Source of the DNA: Patellaria atrata CBS 101060
Lineage: Eukaryota > Ascomycota > Dothideomycetes > Patellariales > Patellariaceae
Direction: 5' to 3'
DNA: 64,000 bases
Assembly: GCA_010093705.1 (NCBI GenBank)
Contig: MU006092.1
Span: 812,623 to 876,622, forward strand
In this document: positions 10,750 through 22,972 of the stretch, piece after piece
Position numbering within the stretch: the stretch's first letter is position 1
How the letters are laid out: every line of letters starts with the position of its first letter
The notes under the pieces: model-generated
What the model was told of the DNA's origin: nothing
The model's database searches: none
The model's input: the letters and a program-made list of their open reading frames with translations, nothing else
Program-made: the position numbers and the translations under genes

Positions 10750-12590
10750 ATGTCATTCCAAAATATGGAATCTCCAACCCCCATATCTCTGGGCACCTTT
10801 CGCCTCACACACCCCAAAGCCCACCTCCACATCAAAGGTTCCGCCAACATCAGCGCATCCTACGCAGACACATACTCTTCGCACACATCTCAGGCACCCC
10901 TCGATCTCGAGCTTCTCATCTCGGGCTCGGTCTGGGTCTGCCGCGGCGCAGGACTGCGTCTTCGCATTCGCATTCTAGTCGACTCTGAGCCCCTGGATGA
11001 TGAGATTTTGGACGATTTGGCAAATGAGATCGGTGGGGCTGAGGTGAGTTTGGATGCGACTGCAGGATGGAATCACCGCCAACTTGGGTTCGTAAGTTGA
11101 TGGGTTGTGCAGTTTTGGCGGCAGTTACGGTTGAGAGCTACCCCGGCAACGGTGCGTAGAGAGGGGAATGCATGTGAGGTGTCGGAGGATCTCTTCGGTT
11201 CTGAGATACCCGCTGCTACAGTGGAGGATCGGATCCCATCTGAGGGTATTGTTGACATTGAGATTAACCATGTCCGTGATTTGGAGGAAGGGGTAAAGAG
11301 TAGGCATAAACTGTCTGTTGGCGTCCCGGCTGCGGATGTTAAGCCACCGGTGGGAGTAGCTTGCGTTGGACTGGATCTGGTCAGGCTTGAGTTACGGGTA
11401 GAGAAGCAGAAGAGGAGGGGGGTTAAGAGACGGAGGATGGGGACTGATGAGGAAGAGTTTCGGAGTTTAGAAGAGATGAGGATGTATGTGGAGTTTGAGG
11501 AATTTCGGAATCTGAAAGAGCAAGGAAAAAATTTGGAACAGGAAGAACTTCTTAATTTGAAAGAGTTGGATGATAGGACTCAGGCGTTGTCTATGCCTTT
11601 GGATCCTCGACGAGGCGACGGTATACCTCTAACAACGCACGCAACACCAATTTACAGCAGAACGATAGACGATCTACAGTGGAGCCTCCAACGTGATGAA
11701 GCGATGGATCTTATCAATGCATCACTCCGCATGATCATATGTGACCGCCCAGTGAGATTGGCGCAGGGAATCAAGATATTGGATGATAATATATCAAGCT
11801 CTCTCTCAAAGATAGCGCCAATGCTCTTCAGTCCTGCTTACCTACAGGTTACTTCATCTCCCTATACTGCTGCCGATCGAGCTAACATGGACCGCCAAAG
11901 GGAGTCTCTCAACGTGCAGTGTTAATACCGACAATCAGCCATGCTATCTCCAACTACTTGCAGAAATCAACTAGTTTGGTGATGGCGCAGCTTGGACTAG
12001 AGGAGAATCGATCAACTCCACAAACTGGATGTATTCGAACTAAAAGAGAAGAGCCAGTGGTAACGGCGGCAGGGATATATGAATCAAACTCAGCTAATCT
12101 ATGGAGACTGCTTCAAGCGAACATATACGATCCGACAGCGGGGAGAAGATTGAAGATGTTTGATGCGAAACACGTTAAGCTGTGCAACGGAGAACAACCC
12201 GGGAAGTCTCGGGAAACACCCGCATACCGGCAAGATGAGGATATTTGGGAGTATAAAGACTTCGGTAGTAAAACCATCCCGCGAGCTGTGAATTATGAGG
12301 ACACCTTATTCGATGATGCTTTAGAGAAGCTACCACATATGCTTTTCGAGGATGAGCATCACGACTTCAACGAAGATGAGGGTTCAGTCGCTTCGGGATA
12401 TGACATGCTAGACTATATGAATGTTTCAACGGCGCCGAAAAACTCCATGTTAGACTGTACGCAAGGGGATTACCAGAGCGAAGTTGTTGTCGATCAAATC
12501 GTTGTTGGTGCTACGACATACGAGGCAGACAGTGAAATGCTTGACAGCGAGTGGGCGGATAATTGGGGTATCTCCGCCGTTGTGTCTTGA
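10750..12590 (+). CDS. Hypothetical protein, three exons
   Basis: I place exons at 10750-11043, 11113-11913 and 11964-12590. Both introns are phase 0 and the three frames join cleanly to 573 residues. The first intron starts GTGAGT and ends GTGCAG; the second is only 50 bp (GTGCAG...TTGCAG), near the lower limit. The N-terminal 95 residues (IPL/ISLGTFRLTHPKAHLHIKG) look like a folded beta-rich piece; the middle is a Glu/Arg-rich helical segment with repeats of the form EFRSLEEMRMYVEFEEFRNLKEQ; the rest is acidic and probably disordered. I do not recognise a family. If the second intron is wrong, the gene ends at 11925 and the 3' part is separate. Confidence 0.6.
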
Positions 12591-14534
12591 GTTCCTCCAG
12601 ATAGTTTGAGACAGCGAGTGCTACCAAGTTTTGAACACTTCATGGCCCCGTAGTCCACGAGACAAGACGAATATCAAGTCGAAACTGTTGAAGATTTATC
12701 ATCCTCGTCTTGTCTATGACAAGGATGAACATTGTCAAATTCCAACAAGCAACGACAAAAGAGACCACAGTCTACATAGGAGTGAACGCCATCGCTTAAC
12801 CATGATGATACTACATCAACGGTATACCAGTGCCGAGAACAATTGCCAGTCGCGGGATTTTTCAAGTAGTTCTAACCTGTGCTTGAGGTGCAGTTGCAAC
12901 ACGCCTCCTGCCGTCTGCGTAACCGAGGCTTGATGTACTGTACACCTCATTATCTCTATTCCACCATCACTGTTGTAGCTTTAGATGCTGCAAACCGAGG
13001 TTGTACTCTGCAAAGCGTACCAGTGCGGAAACTACAAGTCATACTAGTTTAATGATCTGCACTCATTGGCGGTTGGGGGTGGAAGCTAGAATGTCTCATC
13101 ATCGTTCGCTTGGGACGCTTGTCACTCCAATTTCAACCTCAAGCAAAGCATCATCAGTCTGGAGAACTTCTATCTACAGTATCTAGTAGTCCTCGATTGT
13201 GACTGTGGATTTTCCCCTAAAAATATGCACGATAGATATCTTTTACCATGCCGGGCTGGAATCATCGATGGAAGTACAGAATTCCATGAAATTCTCTGAT
13301 AGGTTCGCCTGCCGTCCTGGTAACATCCGTTGTGGTCCAAATGAGACAGGTCGCATCTTGTACGACTTGCAAAAGTGCTGTCCCTCGCATGTAATAGCGT
13401 CCACGACAAAGGAAACTCTCTACTGTCCTTTCGATCCACCGAGACTAAGGAGGGAAGAAAGATGGAAGACCCATGGGGAAGAGTTCAGGAGGATGCTGCC
13501 CAATATGTCGTCACATCCCTATCCCTCACTACAGGAGTCTCTACTTTATAAAAACACTTTTGATAATTGTTTCGATATTGGATCTCCAGTCTAACCATCG
13601 AAGCCATGCCGTTTGATGGTGCACACGTCTCTTAGGTTAAGTGTGACGGTTCTAGGGTTCCATTTGCCTCTTTTACAGTAAGATCGTGTGCACAACTCCC
13701 TACCGTCGTCCCCGTGGCCGAGGTTATGTCTTCCTTTTGGATCCAAGTAGATTTTTCGTTTGCCCGTTCGTAATGAAGAGCAATTTATTTTCCTGAATCT
13801 CGTGTTAGCGGATTCAGAAGACCATTACTGTCTAAGGGAGGAGCGATACTGGGGATTTTCTCAAAAGCGTACCTGCCCCTTTGGAAGGATACCGTATAAG
13901 GAAGTCAAGGAATATCACAGAACGTCCCTTACAGATTCATAAAACTTTCAGGGTCCCCCGTCTCCACTCTCTCGCCAGCTTCTGAACGTTAGCAGTTAAC
14001 TCATCGTCGGCGCAGTACGGATTATCTCCGATCTCTTCTAGCGTCACTCTTTTAACGAACATCTTCGACCCTTCACAACATCATCCTCTTACTTACTCTA
14101 ATTCCCTCATATCACCTGTGATTATCCCATTAGCGTGTTCCGACACGGCCGCTCGTTTGTCTAGTGCCATTGTGTAAATCTCTCGCTGGAAAGCCTTCCG
14201 TTCATTCTTCCTTTTACTACTTCATCTTCTTTCTACCAACTCAACAGACATCCACCTACTTCTACTACCCGTTCAATTGGTGCTACAGCTACACTCTCCT
14301 TTTCTTGTACTTTCTTTTCCACAACTAGAATCGGTTAGCCTCGAGCGAATCCACCTCCGCTTCACGTTCCTCAAGCTACGGACGGCTCAGACGCGTCCAC
14401 CGTTAGGTAGATTTCGTAGTTGGATCTCTCTATCTGCATTTCGGCACGTCCTACTTCGGTTCAAGCACGGTGCTACCTTGAATATTATGAACACCGCCCT
14501 CCTATTTGACCTTCCGTTCTGAATATCCATCACA
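12591..14534. other. Long intergenic region; right part is the leader/promoter of the MHYT gene
   Basis: No convincing gene. A GTACTGTAC word lies at 12935. An open frame at 13199-13594 on the plus strand has some Pro/Arg-rich look but no conserved motif and no splice partners. From about 14050 to 14530 the plus strand is strongly pyrimidine-rich (tcttcc, ctctcc, ttctac), consistent with a long 5' leader for the gene starting at 14535. Confidence 0.4.
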
Positions 14535-17252
14535 ATGAACGAGCTCAATCACAAATCTACAATGCATCATCATGAGGGCGAACTTATCCATGTCCGATAT
14601 AGCCCAGGCATCATAGTCGGATCATATTTTGTCAGCTTATGTGGCGCCTACGCAACTGTCGAGCTCCTTCACTTGCGCAGCTCGGGCAAAAGCTGGCGTA
14701 AATGGTATGTTAGACCTGAACCCCCGACGGCCTCGAGTAGTCTTGTTCCGAAAACAAATTCAACGAATCTAATCTACTTGATAGGGCTCATCTGGCTGCT
14801 TGTGCAGTATGCTTCGGCCTCTTCGCAATTTGGTGCATGCACTTCGTGGGGAATAGTGCCATCATCCTTGATCAGGGTCAAATATACATGCAATTGAACT
14901 ATGCCGCCAAGTATACGGTCGCTTCTGCGATAGTTCCATGCGTTGTTTTATTCGTCGGCTTCTGTATCGTTGATCGTTACAACGACCACGGTAAACGTCA
15001 ATTCCATTACGCAGTTGGAGTGTGCTCAGTAATGGCTGGAATGGCCATCGCTGGCATGCACTACATTGGCAATCTCGGAACTACGAACTATAAGCATCAC
15101 CACGAATGGGGCACTGTTCTAGGAGCCATAATAATCGCTAGTACCGCTTGCTGGTTGTCTCTCGCCCTATTCTACACCTGGAGGAAGATTTGGATCAATG
15201 TCTGGTGGCGTCGTTTGGCCTGCGCTGCCGTTCTTGCCATGGCCGTTTCCGCCATGCACTGGGTCGCGGCTATCGGAACCAAATATGAACTCCTCAAGAT
15301 GGAGGAAGGAACGGGTCTGGACAGACACATGAACCTCATCGTCGCATCATCAATGGTAAGTCCTCATCTACATAATCGATCGAACCTTTACTTCTGTTCT
15401 TGGCTTCATTCTAACTGATTATTCAGTCCGCCGTCGCTTGCCTCATCATTTGTTGCATTGCCCTGTACTTGAACAAGCGGCGCAAGATAATGGCTGACCG
15501 CGCCCAACATGTAACTCTAGCATCAGCGACATTCGACTCCGAAGGCCGCATTCTTGTGACTGAACAAGGTCAATTGCCATGTCATAAGATAACCAGAAAG
15601 TTCAATCAACGCGTAAGTAACCCATCATCTTGTCATCTGATACCATTTCTTGATTCTGTCCTAACTTATTCACGCAGTCCTTCGATGACGAATTCAATGT
15701 TTCCCATCCTGTTTACCAATGGCTCTACCGCGCCTCTTACGACTGGAATACCGTCATCCCCTTGATTCCCGCTATGAAAGCACACCTTCGTAAGATTGGA
15801 GCTTCAACTGACGCTCCTAGAGCATCTCTTGGGGGAATTGCTACCGGCTCGGTCGATTGGGACTCTGGAGATGAGCATGTTGACTATAGCGTCATGTTCC
15901 GCGAACTATTCTGTGTCGCTGCCTCGAACCTCGCAGACTACCTCAAATGCACCATCGGTGAACTTGGAACCCTCTACGAAGAAATCACCATGTCAGGCAT
16001 ATCGAATCCAAAGCCGATGTCAGCCATGTCATCCGGATTCAGACTCCTCAAGAAGAGGGTCGCAGATGCGGAAAGTGGACGAGAACACATGGAACCTGTA
16101 ATGTTTGGTGCCGGACAGATACTCTTCCTCGTTCGCCAAATTGACGACAGAGAAGCCACCCGTTTGATCGATCTTGGATTCCGCTTTGCAGAGGTGGCCC
16201 AAGTAGGAGAAGTCATCGCTAAGGGCATCCAGGTCCCTGTTGTTACCATGACCGAAACAATCAACCGACTGAGGGCGTTTCCTGGCAAAGACTCTACTAT
16301 TCCCGTACCCGGAACGTACTTATCATGCTTCTGCATCCGACCAATAATCAGCAAGCGAACAGGTGTTTGGGAAGTCCTCGTTACCGATAGTCAGCGTGGC
16401 CGCCTCCCTATGGTCAAAGTGAAGGAACGGCCGCTTGAAGACTGGCAAATGAACTTCATCAAAGGGATGGAGGGTATGACGGTCAATCAAATTCTAACCG
16501 CAATCCAGGCACATAAATCTACCGCCAATTCTCACAGCTTTCTCCAATGGGTTTTTCTTTGGGAAAATCGAATCAATCAACTTGCAGATGTGGTGCCAGA
16601 GCCTTTCTTTCAAAACGCTTTTCTTTCATCTGACCTCCTTCCTGCGTATGGCCAAATTCGCGATCTCGGTATGGATAGCAAGGTCAACATACTCGCTTTC
16701 TGCATCATCCCTGACATCCATTCATCTTCGCTTCAAATATCTCAGAAGCTGACCTATATCCCGCTCACCTTCTTTCTCGCTCGTCAGCGCGTCTATGAAA
16801 ACGCTCCCGATCATGCAAAATTTGCTAAACAAGTCTTCTCGGAGCTTGGTGGAGTCATGCCTTTCGCGAGCGGTCCAGCCACGGAAAAGGGATTCCCGGC
16901 CAGTACTGAGGTTAAGAATCGCAAGGACAGCATAACGTCATTCACATCTAAGGTGTCATCCTCTGGATTCTGGCCATTCCGCAAACGCTCGGTCCCTGAT
17001 GAAGAGGACCCACCGACATCTGATAAAGATTCCGAAAGGGAACTTGTCGTACGTCCGCGTCACGCATTTGGCGGTATCATGGTCAACTCCATCGTCAATA
17101 TTGACGGTGCAGCAATGACGGATCAAATGACATTGGGAACATACGCGGTTGCGAGCGCCGATTCTTTGGCCGACAAGCCGACATTTGCAGATACCTTAGT
17201 CACTCAGACGAAGACACGTTGGCAGAAGGGCGGAATGAAGAGTGGGCACTAA
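14535..17252 (+). CDS. MHYT-domain membrane sensor protein (fungal)
   Basis: Exons 14535-14704, 14785-15355, 15427-15612, 15678-17252; 833 residues, frame intact. The N-terminal 260 residues hold about seven hydrophobic segments and three MHYT-type motifs: WCMHFVGN (about residue 73), AGMHYIGN (about 147) and SAMHWVAA (about 213). MHYT domains are proposed to bind a metal such as copper through the Met/His pairs and to sense O2, CO or NO; in bacteria they front GGDEF/EAL enzymes. Here the C-terminal half (about 550 residues) is soluble, has no GGDEF, EAL or kinase signature that I can see, and is of unknown function, as in other fungal members. The last 120 residues are Ser/Lys-rich. Short MH motifs lie in the membrane part only. 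Confidence 0.85.
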
Positions 17253-18839
17253 CGCAGTGAAAACCCACTTTTCCCCCAGGCTGACATTTGGGCGTGTGCA
17301 GGTTTCAATTCCAATTACCTATTAGAACCCTGGATCATCCAATGATGATCCTAGTTTCACGAAGTCATCGGACAGACGATTTTCTTTTGCATTGTACGAA
17401 AAAATCACGGGCAGTTATAGCAGGCAATATCTATGTTCGTCAATCTTTCATGATTGAGCTGGCATGCTCGATCTATGCACATTACATCTTGACATGATTT
17501 GAAGGAATGTCGGAGGACCTTTTTATCTCAAAGGGTTTTTACTCACCTTTCCTACGATTATTGTACATGGCACAAAGACACTTTCATCGGATCGGTGTTT
17601 ATGTGGCGCTGAGATCATATGGTGGGTGATGATCTTGAAAAGTAAGGGTTCCGAAATTGCCTGTCTTTCATCTACTGTTTATAGATCTTTAGGCTCTATA
17701 TGGACAGGACGGCGCAACTGGCGAAAGAGAAAATGGAAGGAAGTGTGATGGAGGAGGCTTCTTCTGCCAAAAAAGAGATATTTGTGATTTTCTGCTCTTG
17801 AGAGAGTTGGTTTGCATGTAAGATAACTACAAAAGAGAGAGAGAGAGAGTTTAAGGCGATTTGAGGGAAAATGGTTTAAGATTTTAAGATCATATCGTGC
17901 AATGGAATGGTATTTGTATAATTGAGATCCTCGATCTTGATCTGAGTGATTTGTTTAATTTAACCCTTAACTTGAAGTCACCTCGAGTCAATCAGCTTAA
18001 GCCACATCACTACAATTCATCTACCACTTCAACCTAAGCACTTCAACTCGAGGACATCACCCTCACTCCCTACCACCCCAAGTTATCCCCTCAAGCCATT
18101 CCACTCACTCACCTCACCTCGCTCCCCTTTCCCTCCTCACCTTCCCCCCCGGCCAAAAGAACACCAGATCACAATCGAAACCTACAAGTACATGTGCGAT
18201 CCCCCTCCAACCAGAGCCCTAGCCCGCGCCCCTGACCCGAAAAGTCCACCACAACCCGCGTCACATCCCACCTGAAACTCACGAGAACACGGAAAGGTCC
18301 AAACTGGGGGAAGGGGGCCGTGCGGGTAAGGGAAGCGAGATAGGTGCGGCTGGGATGCTAGTGTACCGGCGTACAGCTCGGGCCGCCAAAGTCCGGTCCA
18401 GAGGCGGGATCGGACGTTCGTGTCGGTTGTGATGCGTGCATGCATATGGGATACCTTATGTATGGGTCAGGGCATGATCCGGCAGATGAGGTTTAGATCG
18501 GTTTCCTCAATTACCGGAAATTCGGGACGAAGGGGGATGAGGTATCTTCCAATAGAATATAGCGAGATATGAAGATCAAACCCATCGTTGACGTGTCTGT
18601 GGTAGAGGTAGACACAATATCGACGACGAAGATCAAGGTTTCCACTATCGCAGAAGATAAAAGTACAAAAGTTGAGTAAGCTAACGGGACTTAAATACCC
18701 GAACCTGATCAAAATGTGCTCTCACGAAAGCCCCAAATGTTGCCCTATATCCAAAACATGACTCGTAGGATATAAAAAAGCCCGACTGAAAACCATGGAA
18801 GGGGGTGTGTACTCAAATGCAATGGTGGAAACTCGGCTC
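17253..18839. other. Intergenic region between convergent genes
   Basis: 3' flanks of the MHYT gene and SPF45. It includes a short GA microsatellite near 17834-17850 and a C-rich stretch near 18010-18180. Open frames such as minus-strand 18182-18445 have no recognisable content. Nothing else is supported. Confidence 0.4.
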
Positions 18840-20570
18840 TCACTCATATACGCCATTATCGAACTTCTCCTCATCGAAGTACTTAGCCCTGATCTCATTC
18901 CTTGCAAAAAGACGGCCGTTAAGAGCAGTAAGAGCCCTCAGCGCACTCATCACACTCGTGAATTTGACAAAGACAGGAATCTGTCCCTTAGCGGTGCGGT
19001 CGATGTAGATCCGCTCGACCATTCCGTATTTCTGACCACACTCGTCTCCGATCTCTTGCAAGATGCCTCCATCATCCCTCTGCATCTCTTCATCCAAGTC
19101 CATGCCATCAACCATACCCCAGAGTTTGACCACCGGGGAGATGGCGCCGGGTCCGTCGTCGTCGTGGCTGGTTTTGGCCTTCTTCCCGCCGACGATGATA
19201 CCGCGGCCGCCGCGGTCGACAAAACCACCGCCTTCGCTATCTGGACGCTTCTTCCGTTTCTCAACTTTGACGCTAAGCGCAGTGGTGATACCTTCCCCGG
19301 TTGCGCCAAGCCCTGAACCCTTCGTCCAGCCGTATTTGGCCATCAAGCGTTCGGCAAATTTGGCTTGACCTGGACGATTTGAGCGAGGTGCAGGTTCCGT
19401 GTTTTGAACAGGCGCGTCCCCCGTTACCTCGTCTTCGACATCCTTCAAGGCTTGCTCGAGTTCTTCTTCTGTTGCTGGAATTTCTTCCGGCGCAGGCGGT
19501 AGCGCGTATCGTACAGGTGCACGAACGATGGTAAAGTTAGATCCTTCCAATGATTGCTGAATCCGGGAAGTTGGAGTGGGTGGTTGGGGCGGAGGTAACG
19601 GAGCCGCTTCCTTCGGAGGTGCAATTGGTGGTGGGGAATCCGGGGGTGGAGGTATCTGCATACCGCTGAGACGCATACGACGAGCATAGGCATCTTCACC
19701 AGTTGCATCATTAAGAACTTCTACAGCAGGAGGAGGGATATATGTATCCTGTTCACTTGCTAGGGGATCTGAGTCCGGAGGTGGTGGTGGAGAAAATGAT
19801 GGTGGAGCAAACATGTAATTGGGAGGAGGTGCGAAATTTGCTAGGACATGTCAGCAGGGAACGAACTCGAGTCTATGAAACTTACTCTTCGACTTTGGCG
19901 GTGCGTCATCATCCTCGGATAAATCTGTACTTGGCCGTCTACGATGCGCGTGTAGGACATCTAGCCACTCTCTTTTGATTTGATACCGCTCCTCACTATT
20001 TTTGTACTCCTCAAAACTGTTCGGAGCCGCCGGGTCATAAATGTCATCCCAACTCCTAGCCAGTTGTTGCTGATTATTCTTCTTCTTCCGTTTTCCTCCG
20101 CGTTGCGGCCTGTTCGCATAAAACCCGTTCACATCGTCATCATCTCCAACCCAGTCTGCAAGTGTGGTCTTAGGAGCGGTTTGAGCTGGCGGTTGAGCTG
20201 GCTTTCCGGTAGCATCTGGCGAACTACTCTGATTCGGTATTGATGATGGTTTCGGGAATGGAGCCTTCTTCTTCGCTTTCTGGACGATTTGGGGCCTCAG
20301 TGTAGGCTGAAAACGTAGAGCTGCTATTCAAGAGAGAACGAGAAACAGTGAGCAAGGAGCATCATCAGACACGCATGTCTTATGGGGAATCGAAGATTAG
20401 ATACCAGCATTTATTTGCTTCTTAGTCTCATCGGCGGTTTGAGCGTCTTTAGTAGGTTTATTGTACAAGACAGGCTCCTTAGATATTGTTGCGCTGGAGC
20501 CAGGATTCAAGAGGTTCGCGTAAAGAGACATTCCCGGACGAGGAGCTAAGGGTTTCTCTTCTGAAGCCAT
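18840..20570 (-). CDS. SPF45: Splicing factor SPF45/RBM17 homologue (G-patch + UHM)
   Basis: Three exons read on the minus strand: 20570-20405, 20323-19886, 19840-18840; 534 residues. Order of parts: a disordered Pro/Lys-rich N-terminus (PLAPRPGMSLYANLL, typical of SPF45), a helical segment DIYDPAAPNSFEEYKNSEER, long Pro-rich linkers, a G-patch around residues 340-385 (AERLMAKYGWTKGSGLGATG, then EGI), and a C-terminal RRM of the UHM type ending GRLFARNEIRAKYFDEEKF, where RLF is the RXF motif that holds ULM tryptophans of SF1, U2AF65 and SF3B1. The protein acts in 3' splice-site choice in the spliceosome. Its own first intron ends in a tandem acceptor (TAGCAG), both choices in frame. It is divergent from PCS60. 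Confidence 0.88.
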
Positions 20571-21144
20571 AGTACTTAAATTTGCTACGAATCGCTTATC
20601 AAGCGGAAGATGAGATGCAATACCTCTTCAAAGAGAGCAACGACAGTTCGATGTTGAAGTTTGATCGTCGAGCAGTTGGAGCTACAGTAAGGTAGTTCCA
20701 AATGCTTGGCCAAAGCTTGGCAAAATTCACCAGTCTCGATATCACGCGTGCGCTCGTGGCGCTCTTTCATAGAAAGTGAACTTTCAAAAACTCAATGGAA
20801 AACAAAAGCCTTTATATCGCACATCAGTCTTCGAGATTTTTTAACGAGAATTTAGATAACCGTATGAATTTCTCCATTTATTAGCCGTTCAGCAAAGACC
20901 AAACAAAAATCGTGCCCTTTCAAAGAACGACCATCGTTTTATGCCAAGACATTAGACAATCACGTCACCGATAATGTACCGAGCTTGTGTCAGAATGTCA
21001 GACATCCGTTCCTGGATAGTATCAAGTCAATTCTGTAATCTCCTTTGCTTCTCTCTTCACATCGTCAGCTAGATTTCATATATACATATTCAAATCATTG
21101 TACTTGTTGGACTAATTCTTTGTACTGTACTGTACATCTTCATC
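20571..21144. promoter_or_regulatory. Divergent promoter region between SPF45 and PCS60
   Basis: 574 bp between two divergent starts. Two overlapping GTACTGTAC words lie at 21122-21135, only 10 bp before the PCS60 ATG, so they are in its leader or core promoter. A TATATATACATATT stretch near 21078 could be an AT-rich initiator region. Confidence 0.4.
21122..21135. repeat. Two overlapping GTACTGTAC words
   Basis: GTACTGTAC at 21122-21130 and 21127-21135 share four bases. They are part of a word enriched in the intergenic DNA of this window. Confidence 0.8.
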
Positions 21145-22746
21145 ATGAGTACCCTATCTAATGCCTTCACCCGAAATTTAGAGTCTACCGCAATAATAGT
21201 CCCAGATAAGCCTAACCCTCTCACGGTTACATATACTCAATTGAATAGAGAAATCTCATCTTTCCAGAAGAAGCTTGCACAGCTCGGTATCAAACATGGA
21301 GATGCAGTTTCGATAGCCCTTCCGAATTCCTACGCATTCATTATCTCCTTCTTGGCCTCATCATGGCAGCGTGCCATTGCTGCCCCCCTCAATTCCGCCT
21401 ACAAGCAGGAAGAATTCGAGTTCTACATCGATGATCTAAGCTCTGCACTAGCCCTCGTACCCAAAGGCGCCTTCAAGGAAAATAGTGCTGCCGTACGAGC
21501 AGCGAGGAAGTACAAAGCAGCCATTGCGGAATGCTACTGGAACGGGAGGGAAGTTGTCCTCGACATTAGAGACAAGGGCAAACTTGCAGGAAAGGGGGGT
21601 CAGCCTATACAAGAAGCACAACCCAACGACGTCGCCCTGGTTCTACACACGAGCGGTACAACCGGTCGTCCCAAAGCAGTTCCCCTTACACACCTAAACC
21701 TCGCTACGACAATGAAAAACATCCAGAATACATACCAACTCGGCCCCTCTGACCGCACCCTCCTTGTCATGCCCTTGTTCCACGTCCACGGACTACTTGC
21801 CGGTTTTCTTGCTCCTTTAGCCTCCCGTGGTTCTGTTATCGTACCCCCTAAGTTCTCCGCCGGGGACTTTTGGGACAATTTTATCACGCACAAAGCGAAT
21901 TGGTACACCGCAGTCCCTACGATCCATCAGATCCTCCTCAAGAACCCGCCCCCGAATCCCAAACCGAAAATTCGCTTCATCCGTTCTTGCTCCTCACCCT
22001 TATCTCCTAAGACCTTTCATGAACTTGAGAAGACATTTGACGCTCCGGTGCTGGAGGCTTACGCAATGACAGAGGCAGCACACCAGATGACCTCCAATCC
22101 GCTACCACCAGGGAAACGTCAACCCGGCAGTGTAGGAATCGGACAGGGCGTGGAGGTCAGGATCCTAGATCAGGACGGCAAAGAAGTTTCCCAAGGCTCA
22201 GAGGGCGAGATCTGCATCCGAGGAATGAACGTCACGAAGGGCTACCTTAACAATCCCGAAGCCAATAAATCATCCTTTACAAAGGAGGGCTTTTTCAGGA
22301 CTGGTGACCAAGGAAAGAAGGACAAAGATGGCTATGTAATAATCACAGGAAGAATCAAGGAGTTGATTAATAAGGGCGGGGAGAAGATTAGTCCTATCGA
22401 ATTGGATAACGTCGTAGCGCAAAATCCAGCCGTAAGCGAGGCGGTGAGCTTCGCCATCGAAGATGAGCTGTATGGGCAGGATGTTGGTATTGCGGTTGTG
22501 TTGAAGGATGGTAAGAAACTTGAGGCGGAGGAGTTGAAAAAATGGATGAGTGATAAAGTGGCTAAGTTTAAGTTACCTAAAAAGGTGAGCACTCCGGAAT
22601 AATTTTGAACGAACATCCGTAAATAACTAATGCGATTTTAGGTCTTCTTCACGGACGTAATGCCCAAAACCGCAACTGGTAAGATACAAAGACGTATGGT
22701 AGCAGATGCGATGTTGAAGAAGGAGAAGAGGGAAGCGAAGTTGTAG
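21145..22746 (+). CDS. PCS60: Peroxisomal acyl-CoA synthetase of the Pcs60 (oxalyl-CoA synthetase) type
   Basis: Two exons, 21145-22584 and 22642-22746, 514 residues; yeast Pcs60 has 543. It is an ANL-superfamily adenylate-forming enzyme: P-loop LHTSGTTGRPKAVPLTH (about 168-184), YAMTEAAHQMTSNPLPPGKR, the hinge region FFRTGDQGKKDKDGYVIITG and KELINKGGEKISP, and the C-terminal PKTATGKIQRR with the catalytic Lys. The last three residues are AKL, an acceptable PTS1, so the protein should be peroxisomal. Pcs60-type enzymes activate oxalate (and perhaps other short acids) to the CoA thioester. The substrate is inferred from resemblance to Pcs60/AAE3. The catalytic Lys and the PTS1 both lie in the 34-codon second exon. 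It is convergent with the YciI gene. Confidence 0.88.
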
Positions 22747-22972
22747 TACCTTTGCGTCACCTTAAGAGTGTATCATAGATATACGCTTACATACCTCCTA
22801 TCTTATCCCTCCGATCTCATTGTACGCTTGTATCAAGAAGATCTCTGACTTGACTGTACAAATTAAGAAGACCTCGTAATAGGCCTCTATCAGTACCATT
22901 CTATCATATGTGTAGCGCATGTACAGTACAGCGATTCGTCAGTATCAACTTCTCTCCAATCCCTCAAGACGC

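Noticed and set aside
13199-13594. Plus-strand frame of 131 codons (RFACRPGNIRCGPNE)
   Set aside because: A few Cys/Pro suggest a secreted peptide, but there is no signal peptide and no conserved pattern.
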